Source: JAUUZQ01 sp964538375
Lineage (GTDB): Bacteria > Bacteroidota > Bacteroidia > Bacteroidales > GCA-2748055
NCBI GenBank assembly: GCA_964538375.1
Contig: CAZIFQ010000002.1
Coordinates: 186,001 to 250,000 of the forward strand
Direction: 5' to 3'
DNA length: 64,000 bases
The translations under genes were made by a program, and so were the position numbers. Of this stretch, positions 43,531 through 51,908 are shown piece by piece. The notes under the pieces were generated by a model that saw only the letters and a list, made by a program, of their open reading frames with translations, was not told the origin of the DNA and did not search any database. Numbering within the stretch: the first letter of the stretch is position 1; the number at the start of each line of letters is the position of its first letter.

Positions 43531-44663
43531 TTAGGTTCTCGTGGACTAAACAAATTTACCACACTAATTGCGCCTAATATCAAAGGCATCAGTGGATCAA
43601 ACAGAAGCGAAGGTAAGAATAAATCCCGTTCATTCAAACGCCGCATCGCCATTTTAAAATGTATAGCTTTTATGGTAGCCAGCAGAACATACGCACCTAA
43701 TGAAATCCACTTCCAGTTGTCATCGAAAAGTAAAACAACAAAGCCAATGTAAAAGAATATTCTGCTAAAATATTCTCCTGCCAGTCTCCATTTTGAACTT
43801 CTGGAATAGTACTTTCCGGTAGTTAGATGTCTTCTTTTTTGAAGAATCCAACTTCTGAATCCGGCAGGTGGAATTGTTAGGGTAAAGCTGTTTGGTTCAA
43901 TGCAAACCGTCGTGTTTGATTTTGTGGCAGTCTCATTAACAAAAAGATCATCATCTCCTGACAGCAACTTTAGATGGGAAGCAAAACCTTTGTTTTTAAA
44001 AAATAATTCCTTCCTGTAAGCCAGGTTTCTTCCCACTCCCATATAGGGTTTTCCTGCAATGGCAAAAGAGATATATTGTATTGCAGTGAATAAGGTTTCG
44101 TACCTGATTAGAATATTCAGTAAACCTTTTCTACGCTCATATTTTCCTATACCTAGAACAAGGTCTGTTTTCTTTTTGAAATATTTGCTCATAATGGAGA
44201 CCCACTGGTCGGACACCGGGTAGCAATCTGCATCGCTGAATAGCAGGCAATCGTTTTTTGCAGATTTTATGCCAACGGTCATCGCTAGTTTCTTGCCATG
44301 AGAAAATTTTCTATCAAGCGGAATAGAAGTATACCTTAGATTTGGAAACTTTACTTTCATATCCATAAGCACCTCTTCAGAATTATCTGTGGAACAATCG
44401 TTGACGACAACCACTTCATAATTTTTATAATCCTGGGTAAGGAAGGCCGGAAGGTGTTTCTCAAGGTTCTCTGCTTCGTTGCGCGCACAAATAACAACAG
44501 AGATATCAATGTTGTATTTTTTCTGGGAAGGGGATTTATACCTGAGCATCTTCCCAAATACTCCAAGGTAGTAGATGAGTTGAATAAGAAGGGAAAGCAG
44601 CAAAACACCCGCTACCACCCATGTATTTATATTTGTTGATATGATTAGATCTCTAAAAAACAT
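43521..44663 (-). CDS. Family 2 glycosyltransferase, membrane-bound
   Basis: A 380-residue enzyme from the ATG at 44663, in front of an N-terminal helix (about 15-38). The GT-A domain begins ISVVICARNEAENLEKHLP, with VVVNDCSTDNS and the metal motif DADCYP. Two or three helices near residues 300-370 follow WILQKRRHLTTGKYYS, which resembles the QxxRW block of processive or lipid-linked glycosyltransferases. It likely transfers a sugar to a membrane lipid or carotenoid. Acceptor is unknown. It is upstream of the ECF sigma factor, overlapping by ten bases. Confidence 0.88.
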   Translation of the reverse strand: MFFRDLIISTNINTWVVAGVLLLSLLIQLIYYLGVFGKMLRYKSPSQKKYNIDISVVICARNEAENLEKHLPAFLTQDYKNYEVVVVNDCSTDNSEEVLMDMKVKFPNLRYTSIPLDRKFSHGKKLAMTVGIKSAKNDCLLFSDADCYPVSDQWVSIMSKYFKKKTDLVLGIGKYERRKGLLNILIRYETLFTAIQYISFAIAGKPYMGVGRNLAYRKELFFKNKGFASHLKLLSGDDDLFVNETATKSNTTVCIEPNSFTLTIPPAGFRSWILQKRRHLTTGKYYSRSSKWRLAGEYFSRIFFYIGFVVLLFDDNWKWISLGAYVLLATIKAIHFKMAMRRLNERDLFLPSLLFDPLMPLILGAISVVNLFSPREPKWN

Positions 44664-44756
44664 ATGTATTGAATTGTGTGACAATGTTAGAAAAGATATT
44701 TCTTTCAAACAACCTACCTTTAATGCTACTGTCATATTTTTATTAACAATTGTCTA

Positions 44757-44764
44757 TCTTTGCG
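44757..44764 (+). promoter_or_regulatory. Candidate -7 box of tgt
   Basis: TATCTTTG matches TAnnTTTG exactly and lies 16 bases upstream of the tgt start, so the leader would be very short. The -33 region is T-rich but has no clear TTTG. Confidence 0.5.
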
Positions 44765-44779
44765 ACCTAAAGTTGAGAG

Positions 44780-45910
44780 ATGGAATTTAAAGTACTTCAC
44801 AGGGATCCAAAAAGCAATGCAAGAGCAGGGATGATTAAAACAGCCCATACAACTTTTAGTACTCCCATTTTCATGCCAGTAGGAACACAGGGAACTGTAA
44901 AAGGCATTCATCAGTACGAGCTCACAAATGATATTAATGCCCCAATTATCCTGGGTAATACCTATCACCTTTACCTGCGTCCGGGACTGGATGTATTGAA
45001 TAAAGCAGGTGGATTACATAAGTTTATGAATTGGGATCGTTCAATCCTTACAGATAGTGGTGGGTACCAGGTTTTTTCATTGGCGGCCAACAGGAAGCTA
45101 ACTCGTGAAGGAGCGCATTTCAGGTCCCACATTGATGGATCAAAACATATCTTCACGCCCGAAAGTGTGGTGGATATTCAGAGGTCCATTGGTTCAGATA
45201 TTATGATGGCTTTTGATGAGTGCACACCCTGGCCATGTGATGAAAAATATGCTGCCGATTCGCTGGATCTGACACACCACTGGCTTGACAGGGGGTGGGA
45301 AAGATTCCAACATACAGATCCACTCTACGGACAAGAACAGGCATTTTTTCCTATTGTACAGGGGAGTGTATTTGAAAATCTGAGAAAGCAATCGGCAGAG
45401 AAAATTGCATCTTTGAATGCAGCGGGAAATGCCATTGGAGGATTATCTGTTGGTGAGCAGGCTGAGGATATGTACGCAATGATTGAGGTGGTAAATAATA
45501 TCTTGCCACAAGATAAACCCCGATACCTGATGGGGGTAGGGACACCTATAAATATTCTTGAAGCTATCTCCCTGGGAGTTGATATGTTCGATTGTGTTAT
45601 GCCCACACGGAATGGAAGGAATGGAATGCTGTTTACAGCCAAGGGTGTTATCAATATTAGGAACAGGAAGTGGATGGAAGATTATTCTCTTATAGATGAA
45701 ATGGGAATTTCAGCCGTTGACAGACAATATTCAAAAGCATATCTCCGTCATTTAATCATTGCAGGTGAAATGCTGGGAGCACAAATTGCAAGTATTCATA
45801 ATTTGTCATTTTATTTGTGGTTAGTTAAAGAAGCGTTTATTCATATTGAAAAAGGTGATTTCAGTTCATGGAAGGCACAAATGGTGAAAGACTTAGGAGT
45901 AAGATTATAA
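44780..45910 (+). CDS. tgt: tRNA-guanine transglycosylase (queuine tRNA-ribosyltransferase)
   Basis: A 376-residue TIM-barrel enzyme that exchanges guanine-34 for preQ1 in tRNAs with GUN anticodons. The active-site blocks are LTDSGGYQVFSLA, MAFDECTPWPCD and GVDMFDCVMPTRNGRNG. The zinc site of known bacterial enzymes (CxCxxC...H) is changed: the segment reads IDEMGISAVDRQYSKAYLRHL, where the three Cys are Gly, Ser and Asp while the His remains. I read this as lineage-typical and not as loss of function, because everything else is intact. It overlaps the LptF/G-type permease gene by 43 bases. Confidence 0.94.
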   Translation: MEFKVLHRDPKSNARAGMIKTAHTTFSTPIFMPVGTQGTVKGIHQYELTNDINAPIILGNTYHLYLRPGLDVLNKAGGLHKFMNWDRSILTDSGGYQVFSLAANRKLTREGAHFRSHIDGSKHIFTPESVVDIQRSIGSDIMMAFDECTPWPCDEKYAADSLDLTHHWLDRGWERFQHTDPLYGQEQAFFPIVQGSVFENLRKQSAEKIASLNAAGNAIGGLSVGEQAEDMYAMIEVVNNILPQDKPRYLMGVGTPINILEAISLGVDMFDCVMPTRNGRNGMLFTAKGVINIRNRKWMEDYSLIDEMGISAVDRQYSKAYLRHLIIAGEMLGAQIASIHNLSFYLWLVKEAFIHIEKGDFSSWKAQMVKDLGVRL

Positions 45911-47001
45911 GACTATTAGGTCTTAAGATCATTGATGCATATATCATCGGGAAGTTCCTGGGGACCTTCTTCCTTGCTATAGCACTTATCCTTACCATAG
46001 CTGTTGTATTTGATATTTCAGAGAAAATTGATGATTTCATTGAAAACGGGGCAACACTGAAGAAGGTTATCTTTGAATACTACCTTAACTTCATCCCTTA
46101 TTTCGCCGTGCTGTTTAGCTCCCTCTTTACATTTATTTCAGTAATTTATTTCACCTCCAGGATGGCTTATCATACTGAAATCATTGCCATTCTGAGCAGT
46201 GGTATGAGCTTCAGGCGCTTGCTCAGGCCATACCTGATCTCGGCAGTGGTCATTGCATTGTTCTCTTTCATGCTCAATGATCTTGTTATTCCTGATTCAA
46301 ACAAGATAAAACTGGCATTTGAAGAAGAGTATATTCATAACAGGCCGGTGAAATTCAGAACGAAAAATTTTCACAGGCAGATTGAACCCGGTATTTATGT
46401 TTACCTGGAGAATTACAGTACCATCTCAAAAGTAGGTTACAATTTTTCAATGGAGAAATTTGAAGGCGGTGAATTGGTATCCAAGCTGATGGCAGATCAA
46501 ATCAGGTGGGATACCGCAAAAACTAAATGGTCGCTACGGCGATACTATATCCGGGATATTGATGGTTTGAATGAAACCTTGTCTGTAGGGAGAATAAAGG
46601 ATACAACAATCAATATTAGACCAGAAGATTTTGCACGAAGAATCAACGTGGTGGAAACCATGAGTTTACATGAACTCGATGACTTCATAAAGCAACAGAA
46701 AATGCAGGGAGAGACAAACGTTAAGGCCTTCCAGATTGAACGACACAAAAGAATTGCATTTCCTTTTTCAACCTTCATTCTAACATTTATTGGGGTGGCG
46801 GTCTCTTCACGAAAGGTTCGGGGAGGAATCGGCTTCCAGATTGCTACGGGCGTGTCGATTAGCTTTGCATATATCTTGTTTATGCAATTCTCGACACAAT
46901 TTTCGATTGGCGGATTATTACCTGTGGCACTTGCCGCATGGCTTCCTAATATTATTTTCCTTGGGGTGGCACTTTTCCTCTTCCGGATGGCTCCAAAGTA
47001 A
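45868..47001 (+). CDS. LptF/LptG-family lipopolysaccharide export permease
   Basis: A 377-residue YjgP/YjgQ permease with six helices: about 26-46, 68-92, 114-133 in the N-terminal half and about 294-312, 322-340, 348-370 at the end, with a periplasmic beta-jellyroll between (residues 150-265). Such proteins pair with the ABC ATPase LptB to extract lipopolysaccharide from the inner membrane. The ATG at 45868 overlaps tgt by 43 bases; no later ATG precedes the first helix. The tgt-permease pair is common in Bacteroidota. Whether it is the F or G type is not decided. Confidence 0.92.
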   Translation: MEGTNGERLRSKIIRLLGLKIIDAYIIGKFLGTFFLAIALILTIAVVFDISEKIDDFIENGATLKKVIFEYYLNFIPYFAVLFSSLFTFISVIYFTSRMAYHTEIIAILSSGMSFRRLLRPYLISAVVIALFSFMLNDLVIPDSNKIKLAFEEEYIHNRPVKFRTKNFHRQIEPGIYVYLENYSTISKVGYNFSMEKFEGGELVSKLMADQIRWDTAKTKWSLRRYYIRDIDGLNETLSVGRIKDTTINIRPEDFARRINVVETMSLHELDDFIKQQKMQGETNVKAFQIERHKRIAFPFSTFILTFIGVAVSSRKVRGGIGFQIATGVSISFAYILFMQFSTQFSIGGLLPVALAAWLPNIIFLGVALFLFRMAPK

Positions 47002-47169
47002 TAAAATATGTTTTAGAAGTTATTATTTTCGTAATAATTTTAAAATCAGGATGTAATGACAATATTGGATTTCCGTTTGTCAAATAGTTTTCTCTAACAA
47101 TGAAAGATTATACCTTCAAATTTCAAGAAAATAAATAGTAGACACTAAACTGTAATAAATCAAAGAGTT

Positions 47170-48714
47170 ATGGCTTCAACAAAAAAGGTGAAGGAATTAC
47201 AACAGCGCAGAGAGGAAGTTTTTCTCGGCGGTGGTGAAAAAGCTATCCAGAAGCAAGTGGCAATGGGTAAATTGACAGCGCGGGAAAGAATACTACAGAT
47301 TGTGGATGAGGGATCCTTTAATGAATATGACCTGTTTGTGGAGCATGAAGCTCGTGATTTTGGGATGGAACAGAAGATATTGCACGGAGATGGTGTTATA
47401 ACCGGTACAGGTACAATGGGAGGAAAACCAGTGTGTATTTTTGCCCAGGACTTCACTGTTGCCGGTGGATCACTTGGTTCGATGCATGCCAGAAAAATTA
47501 CCAAGATCATGGACCACTCTTTGAAGATGAGGATGCCATTGATCGGGATCAACGATTCAGGTGGTGCCAGGATCCAGGAAGGTGTAAGCTCACTGGCCGG
47601 GTACGGAGAAATTTTCTTCCGAAACACATTAGCATCCGGGGTTATCCCACAGATTTCAGTAATACTTGGTCCCTGCGCTGGTGGAGCAGTTTATTCACCT
47701 GCTTTAACTGATTTTGTTTTCGTGGTTGAGAATATTTCAAAAATGTTTATTACCGGTCCGGAAGTAATAAAAACAGTGTTGGGAGAAGATATCAGTATGG
47801 AAGAACTTGGCGGTGCCAGGGTTCATGCTGAGATGACCGGGAATGCTCATTTCTTTGCAGAATCAGAAGCCGAATGCTTTGACCAGATAAAGGAACTGCT
47901 GAATTATATTCCGAGGTCAAACAGCGATGCTGCTGAGAAGATTGAAGTAGCTGAACCAAATAAAAAATTCAATATCTCTCGTGTTGTACCGGCAGATAAA
48001 AAAATGCCCTATGACGTTAGAGATGTGATTCGCTCCATTACTGATGCATCTGATTTTCTGGAGGTCCAGGAATTGTGGGCGGCGAATATAGTTATTGGCT
48101 TTGGAAGGATCGAAGGTAAGACCGTAGGTTTTGTAGCGAATCAGCCCAAAGTGCTGGCCGGTGTACTAGATGTGGATTCTTCTGACAAATGTGCAAGGTT
48201 TATCAGGTATTGTGATGCCTTTGATATTCCAATTGTAACCCTGGTTGACCTTCCCGGGTATCTTCCTGGTGTTGACCAGGAGCATGCAGGCGTAATCAGA
48301 CATGGTGCTAAGGTTCTTTATGCATACAGTGAAGCAACTGTTCCAAAGATTACCGTAATTCTGAGAAAAGCATATGGTGGCGGTTATATTGCCATGAACT
48401 CAAGACACTTGAGGGCTGACTTTGTTTTTGCATGGCCGGATGCAGAGGTAGCAGTAATGGGTCCTGAAGGAGCTGCAAATATTATCTTCCGTAAGGAGAT
48501 TGCAGCAGCTGAAGATCCCGATAAAATGCGTAAGCAGAAGGTAGCTGAATACATCGAGAAATTTGCCAATCCATACGTTGCAGCGGCCAAAGGTTTTATC
48601 GATTCTGTTATCGAGCCCAAAGAGACCAGGAAAGTGCTAATTCACGCACTTGGTGTTTCTGTAAATAAATCCATTGGTTCTCCACAAAAGAAACATGGTA
48701 TTCCACCTTTTTAA
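47170..48714 (+). CDS. Acyl-CoA carboxylase carboxyltransferase (beta) subunit
   Basis: A 514-residue, complete carboxyltransferase of the propionyl-CoA carboxylase type. Motifs are ARERILQIVDEGSF, GGSLGSMHARKITKIMD, NDSGGARIQEGVSSLAGYGE (about 133-152) and ILGPCAGGAVYSP, with C-terminal GGGYIAMNSRHLRADFVFAWPDAEVAVMGPEGA. It transfers CO2 from the biotin carrier encoded nine bases downstream. It is the paralogue of the truncated gene at 1-1156, with Cys in place of Ala in GPCAGG. The biotin carboxylase gene is not in the window. The substrate is inferred as propionyl-CoA from family resemblance. Confidence 0.94.
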   Translation: MASTKKVKELQQRREEVFLGGGEKAIQKQVAMGKLTARERILQIVDEGSFNEYDLFVEHEARDFGMEQKILHGDGVITGTGTMGGKPVCIFAQDFTVAGGSLGSMHARKITKIMDHSLKMRMPLIGINDSGGARIQEGVSSLAGYGEIFFRNTLASGVIPQISVILGPCAGGAVYSPALTDFVFVVENISKMFITGPEVIKTVLGEDISMEELGGARVHAEMTGNAHFFAESEAECFDQIKELLNYIPRSNSDAAEKIEVAEPNKKFNISRVVPADKKMPYDVRDVIRSITDASDFLEVQELWAANIVIGFGRIEGKTVGFVANQPKVLAGVLDVDSSDKCARFIRYCDAFDIPIVTLVDLPGYLPGVDQEHAGVIRHGAKVLYAYSEATVPKITVILRKAYGGGYIAMNSRHLRADFVFAWPDAEVAVMGPEGAANIIFRKEIAAAEDPDKMRKQKVAEYIEKFANPYVAAAKGFIDSVIEPKETRKVLIHALGVSVNKSIGSPQKKHGIPPF

Positions 48715-48723
48715 TCAATAGTA

Positions 48724-49092
48724 ATGAGTAAATCGACTGAAAATAGCAAGACCGGTTCAAAGAAACAGGTTAAAGAGAAAGAAGAGTTGCACGATTTTGT
48801 GGTGGAGTTCAGGAAATATAAAACTGAACTGACTGAGAAATACAGGAATAGAACCAAGTGGAAGCCAGATGATCCAAGTAAGGTACTCTCCTTTATACCG
48901 GGAACAATTACAAAGATATATGTAAAAATAGGTGATAAGGTTGAGCCAGGTACAGAACTGATGGTTCTGGAAGCCATGAAGATGAAGAATACTGTATTTG
49001 CAGAGGTGTCAGGTCTGGTAACAAAAGTTAATTTGAACGTTGGAGAGCAGGTGCCGAAAGGGAAAGTGATTTTTGAATTCGAACTTTCCTAA
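48724..49092 (+). CDS. Biotin carboxyl carrier protein of an acyl-CoA carboxylase
   Basis: A 122-residue protein. The C-terminal 72 residues form a biotinyl domain with the lysine in EAMKMKNTVFAE (near residue 87); the N-terminal 50 residues are charged and low-complexity (KQVKEKEEL, KYRNRTKW). It carries the carboxylated biotin between carboxylase and carboxyltransferase. It follows the beta subunit gene by nine bases on the same strand, so they are co-transcribed. Its end overlaps that of ispE, read from the other strand, by four bases. Confidence 0.93.
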   Translation: MSKSTENSKTGSKKQVKEKEELHDFVVEFRKYKTELTEKYRNRTKWKPDDPSKVLSFIPGTITKIYVKIGDKVEPGTELMVLEAMKMKNTVFAEVSGLVTKVNLNVGEQVPKGKVIFEFELS

Positions 49093-49910
49093 AGCCATCC
49101 ATTCCAAGTAACCAACTTTCTTAGTTCTTCGGGCAGTTCCGGGCTTGCTTCGTATATTCCATATACAGAAGAACCACTACCGCTCATTGAGGAATAGATA
49201 GCTCCGTTTTTGTAAAGCATAAGCTTCATTTCTTGTATTTCAGGATAAAGAGGGAAAATTGAATTCTCGAAATCGTTGATTAGGGTATCTTTCCAATTAT
49301 AAATCGGAGCAGATATGATATGTGCAAGAGTTTTCCTGTTGCAGTTGGGAACAACTTTGCTATATGCCTCTGCTGTTGGAACCACAATTCCCGGATTTAG
49401 CAAAACCAGATAGTATCCGGATAAGTCAACATTTGTCTCCTCAAGTATTTCTCCCCGGCCGGAGGCCATCATTGCTTTTCCATAAATAAACACCGGGCAA
49501 TCACTTCCAAGCTGTGCTGCCATATCTGCCAGCTGTTTGCTTGTCAGTATCTCATTATTCAGCATATTTATGCCCAGCAAAACAGTAGATGCATTGGATG
49601 ATCCTCCGCCCAATCCGGCACCGAAGGGTATCTGTTTATGAAGGTGCAGTTTAATACCTGAAGAAGTGCTTGTTTCATTAAAGAACAGCTCAATTGCCTT
49701 CTCGCATAAATTCGTCCCCGCATCCCCGGGCACCTTTATTCCAGAGTTGGTGAATGCAAGTTTTTCGGGGAAGCCAGGATCAACCTGCATTTCGATTATG
49801 TCGCAAAAGGGGATGGGATACATGAGCGAGTCCAGATCGTGATAACCATCCTCACGTTTCCTCAGAATGTGTAGTCCGATATTTATTTTAGCAGGTGAAT
49901 ACAGAATCAT
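49089..49910 (-). CDS. ispE: 4-diphosphocytidyl-2-C-methyl-D-erythritol kinase
   Basis: A 273-residue GHMP kinase. SPAKINIGLHILRKREDGYHDL at the N-terminus and the ATP motif IPFGAGLGGGSSNAST are exact for IspE, as is the late GSGSSVYG. It phosphorylates CDP-methylerythritol in the MEP isoprenoid pathway, so this organism uses the MEP route. It ends against the biotin carrier gene with a four-base overlap and has no other pathway gene near it. Confidence 0.95.
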   Translation of the reverse strand: MILYSPAKINIGLHILRKREDGYHDLDSLMYPIPFCDIIEMQVDPGFPEKLAFTNSGIKVPGDAGTNLCEKAIELFFNETSTSSGIKLHLHKQIPFGAGLGGGSSNASTVLLGINMLNNEILTSKQLADMAAQLGSDCPVFIYGKAMMASGRGEILEETNVDLSGYYLVLLNPGIVVPTAEAYSKVVPNCNRKTLAHIISAPIYNWKDTLINDFENSIFPLYPEIQEMKLMLYKNGAIYSSMSGSGSSVYGIYEASPELPEELRKLVTWNGWL

Positions 49911-50034
49911 ACCATGATGGTTTGAATTGTAAAAATAGTCATTCTATCCGGTCTAATCTATTGGAGATTCTAGATCTTTTTTAACAAAATTGTAGATTCA
50001 GCATTTGAAGTGCAGACATTTAAAGAAGAATTCA

Positions 50035-50042
50035 TATATTTG
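50035..50042 (+). promoter_or_regulatory. Candidate -7 box upstream of the hybrid kinase
   Basis: TATATTTG matches TAnnTTTG. It lies 90 bases before the kinase start, and a TTTG at 50004-50007 is 27 bases away, which is longer than usual for a -33. Confidence 0.35.
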
Positions 50043-50132
50043 ACGAATAGATTAAAAAAATAGACGAAAAGCTTATAAATCGCCATTAAAAATCAAATCG
50101 CATCTTATATAGGATCAAATGAGAGTTTACCT

Positions 50133-51791
50133 TTGGAGCACAGGTTTTTTAATCTGATTGTTTTTTTTGGTGGCTTGATAAGTATTCTTGGTACTATTGT
50201 GGATCTTGCTATTGGTGCAGATACCCTTCTTACTATTTTGACAGCTTTGGCACTTCTTGCTTGCTGGGGCGCATTTTATTTGAGCAGGTTCAAACTTAAA
50301 TTCAATTTAGCAAGATTGGGTTTAACACTTTTCTTATTCGCTTTGCTAGGGTATATTTTCTTTATAAACAATGGATCCCGAGGGCCTCTTCTGTTTCTAT
50401 ATATGGTGTTTTTCTTGCTACTGCTTATAGTTTGGAATGGACGGTCACGGAATTTTTTGATCGCTTTGTTCGCTCTAAATATTTTGATTTTTCTTTTTCT
50501 GGAATTGTATTTCCCTCAATTTATAAAGGCATATGCGAGTGAGGAAACCAGGTTGTTTGATGTTTACTTATCATACTTAATGTATGTAATCATGCTTGGT
50601 GCAATCATGTTATATACACTCAATGCATATGTTCGGGAAAGACAAAAGGCAGAGCAATCAGATCAATTAAAAACAGCTTTCCTTGCAAATATGTCCCATG
50701 AAATCAGAACACCAATGAATGCCATTTTGGGTTTTGCACAGCTGCTGGAAAACGATTTATCCAGTGAGAAAAAGGAGAGCTATCTGAAAGTGATCAAGGA
50801 TAATGGACACAGTCTGCTGCGTCTTATTGAAGATATTATTGACGTGTCGAAAATTGAAGCCGGAGAATTAAAGATTCATAAAGTGGAGACCTGCCTGGAT
50901 AAGGTACTTGCAGAGCTCGTGTCAAACTTCAATCAAGTATTGTGTGAGTATCCTGAAAAAAATATTGAACTCGTTCAGGAGTGTGGAATAGAGGGGCTTG
51001 TAGTAAAAACTGACAGTACACGGCTAAAGCAAATACTCACTAACCTGGTGCATAATGCAATTAAGTATACCGAGTCAGGAAAAATATATATTGGATGTAT
51101 ACAAGAAGAAGAGAACCTAAAGTTTTATGTCAGGGATTCGGGAGAAGGGATTAAGCCTGAGCACTTGGATGAAATTTTTGATCGATTTAGAAAGATTGAA
51201 ACTGACAGGTCAAAGAAAATCCAGCCAGGGACAGGTATTGGTCTTCCAATATCCAAAAATCTTGCTGAATTGCTGGGCGGTAAGATGAGTGTTACATCTG
51301 TGTATGGTAAAGGATCTGAGTTTTATTTCACAATTCCATTTGAACTCATACGCATTGATAAGCCTGTCAAAATTGAGAAGAAGACTTTTGGGGAGACAGA
51401 TAACATTGATCTATCAGGGAAAATCATTTTGATTGCTGAGGATGAGAATGCAAATTACTTTTTTCTATCAAAGGTGATGGAGAGGACAAACGCCACAGTA
51501 TTAAGGGCCCGAAACGGACAGGAAGCAGTGGATTTGTTTTCTGCAAATCCGGAAATTGAATTTGTATTAATGGATATTCTGATGCCTGTAATGAATGGCT
51601 ACCAGGCAACGGCTATCATCAAAGCCAAAAATCCTGATATCCCTGTTATAGCGCAAACTGCCTTGGCTATGGAGGGAGACGCTGAGAGAGTGCTGAGTTC
51701 TGGATGCGATGATTACATCAGTAAACCAATCAGGATGAATGTTCTGTTTGATATATTACACAAATACCTTATTTCTGCAAAGGTATCCTGA
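50133..51791 (+). CDS. Membrane hybrid histidine kinase
   Basis: A 552-residue sensor. The start is a TTG at 50133 (no in-frame ATG is available before the first helix) with a GAGAG eight bases upstream. Six membrane helices fill residues about 5-165, with no extracellular sensor domain. Then come HisKA with SHEIRTPMNA (phospho-His near residue 191), the HATPase domain with NLVHNAIKYTESGK and GTGIGLPISKNLAELLGG, and a C-terminal receiver domain with Glu-Asp near AEDENANYFF and phospho-Asp in FVLMDILMPVMNG. It signals through an unlinked partner, as no response-regulator gene is adjacent. Confidence 0.92.
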   Translation: MEHRFFNLIVFFGGLISILGTIVDLAIGADTLLTILTALALLACWGAFYLSRFKLKFNLARLGLTLFLFALLGYIFFINNGSRGPLLFLYMVFFLLLLIVWNGRSRNFLIALFALNILIFLFLELYFPQFIKAYASEETRLFDVYLSYLMYVIMLGAIMLYTLNAYVRERQKAEQSDQLKTAFLANMSHEIRTPMNAILGFAQLLENDLSSEKKESYLKVIKDNGHSLLRLIEDIIDVSKIEAGELKIHKVETCLDKVLAELVSNFNQVLCEYPEKNIELVQECGIEGLVVKTDSTRLKQILTNLVHNAIKYTESGKIYIGCIQEEENLKFYVRDSGEGIKPEHLDEIFDRFRKIETDRSKKIQPGTGIGLPISKNLAELLGGKMSVTSVYGKGSEFYFTIPFELIRIDKPVKIEKKTFGETDNIDLSGKIILIAEDENANYFFLSKVMERTNATVLRARNGQEAVDLFSANPEIEFVLMDILMPVMNGYQATAIIKAKNPDIPVIAQTALAMEGDAERVLSSGCDDYISKPIRMNVLFDILHKYLISAKVS

Positions 51792-51857
51792 GTTGTTTTC
51801 AACAATTGTTAATGATAACTTCCTATCTGCTGTTTACAAGTCGGCACCTTTCCTTTT

Positions 51858-51886
51858 TTTGCTGAACATCGACTTCATTACCTTTG
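51858..51886 (+). promoter_or_regulatory. Candidate promoter of dnaB
   Basis: TTTG at 51858-51861 and TACCTTTG at 51879-51886 are 17 bases apart and fit TTTG/TAnnTTTG. The box is 22 bases before the dnaB start. Confidence 0.55.
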
Positions 51887-51908
51887 GAATCTTAAAAAGC
51901 GGAAGCTA

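Noticed and set aside
47160..47627. 155-codon reading antisense to the carboxyltransferase
   Set aside because: It mirrors a strongly conserved gene, with a Pro/Ser/Ile-rich shadow composition.
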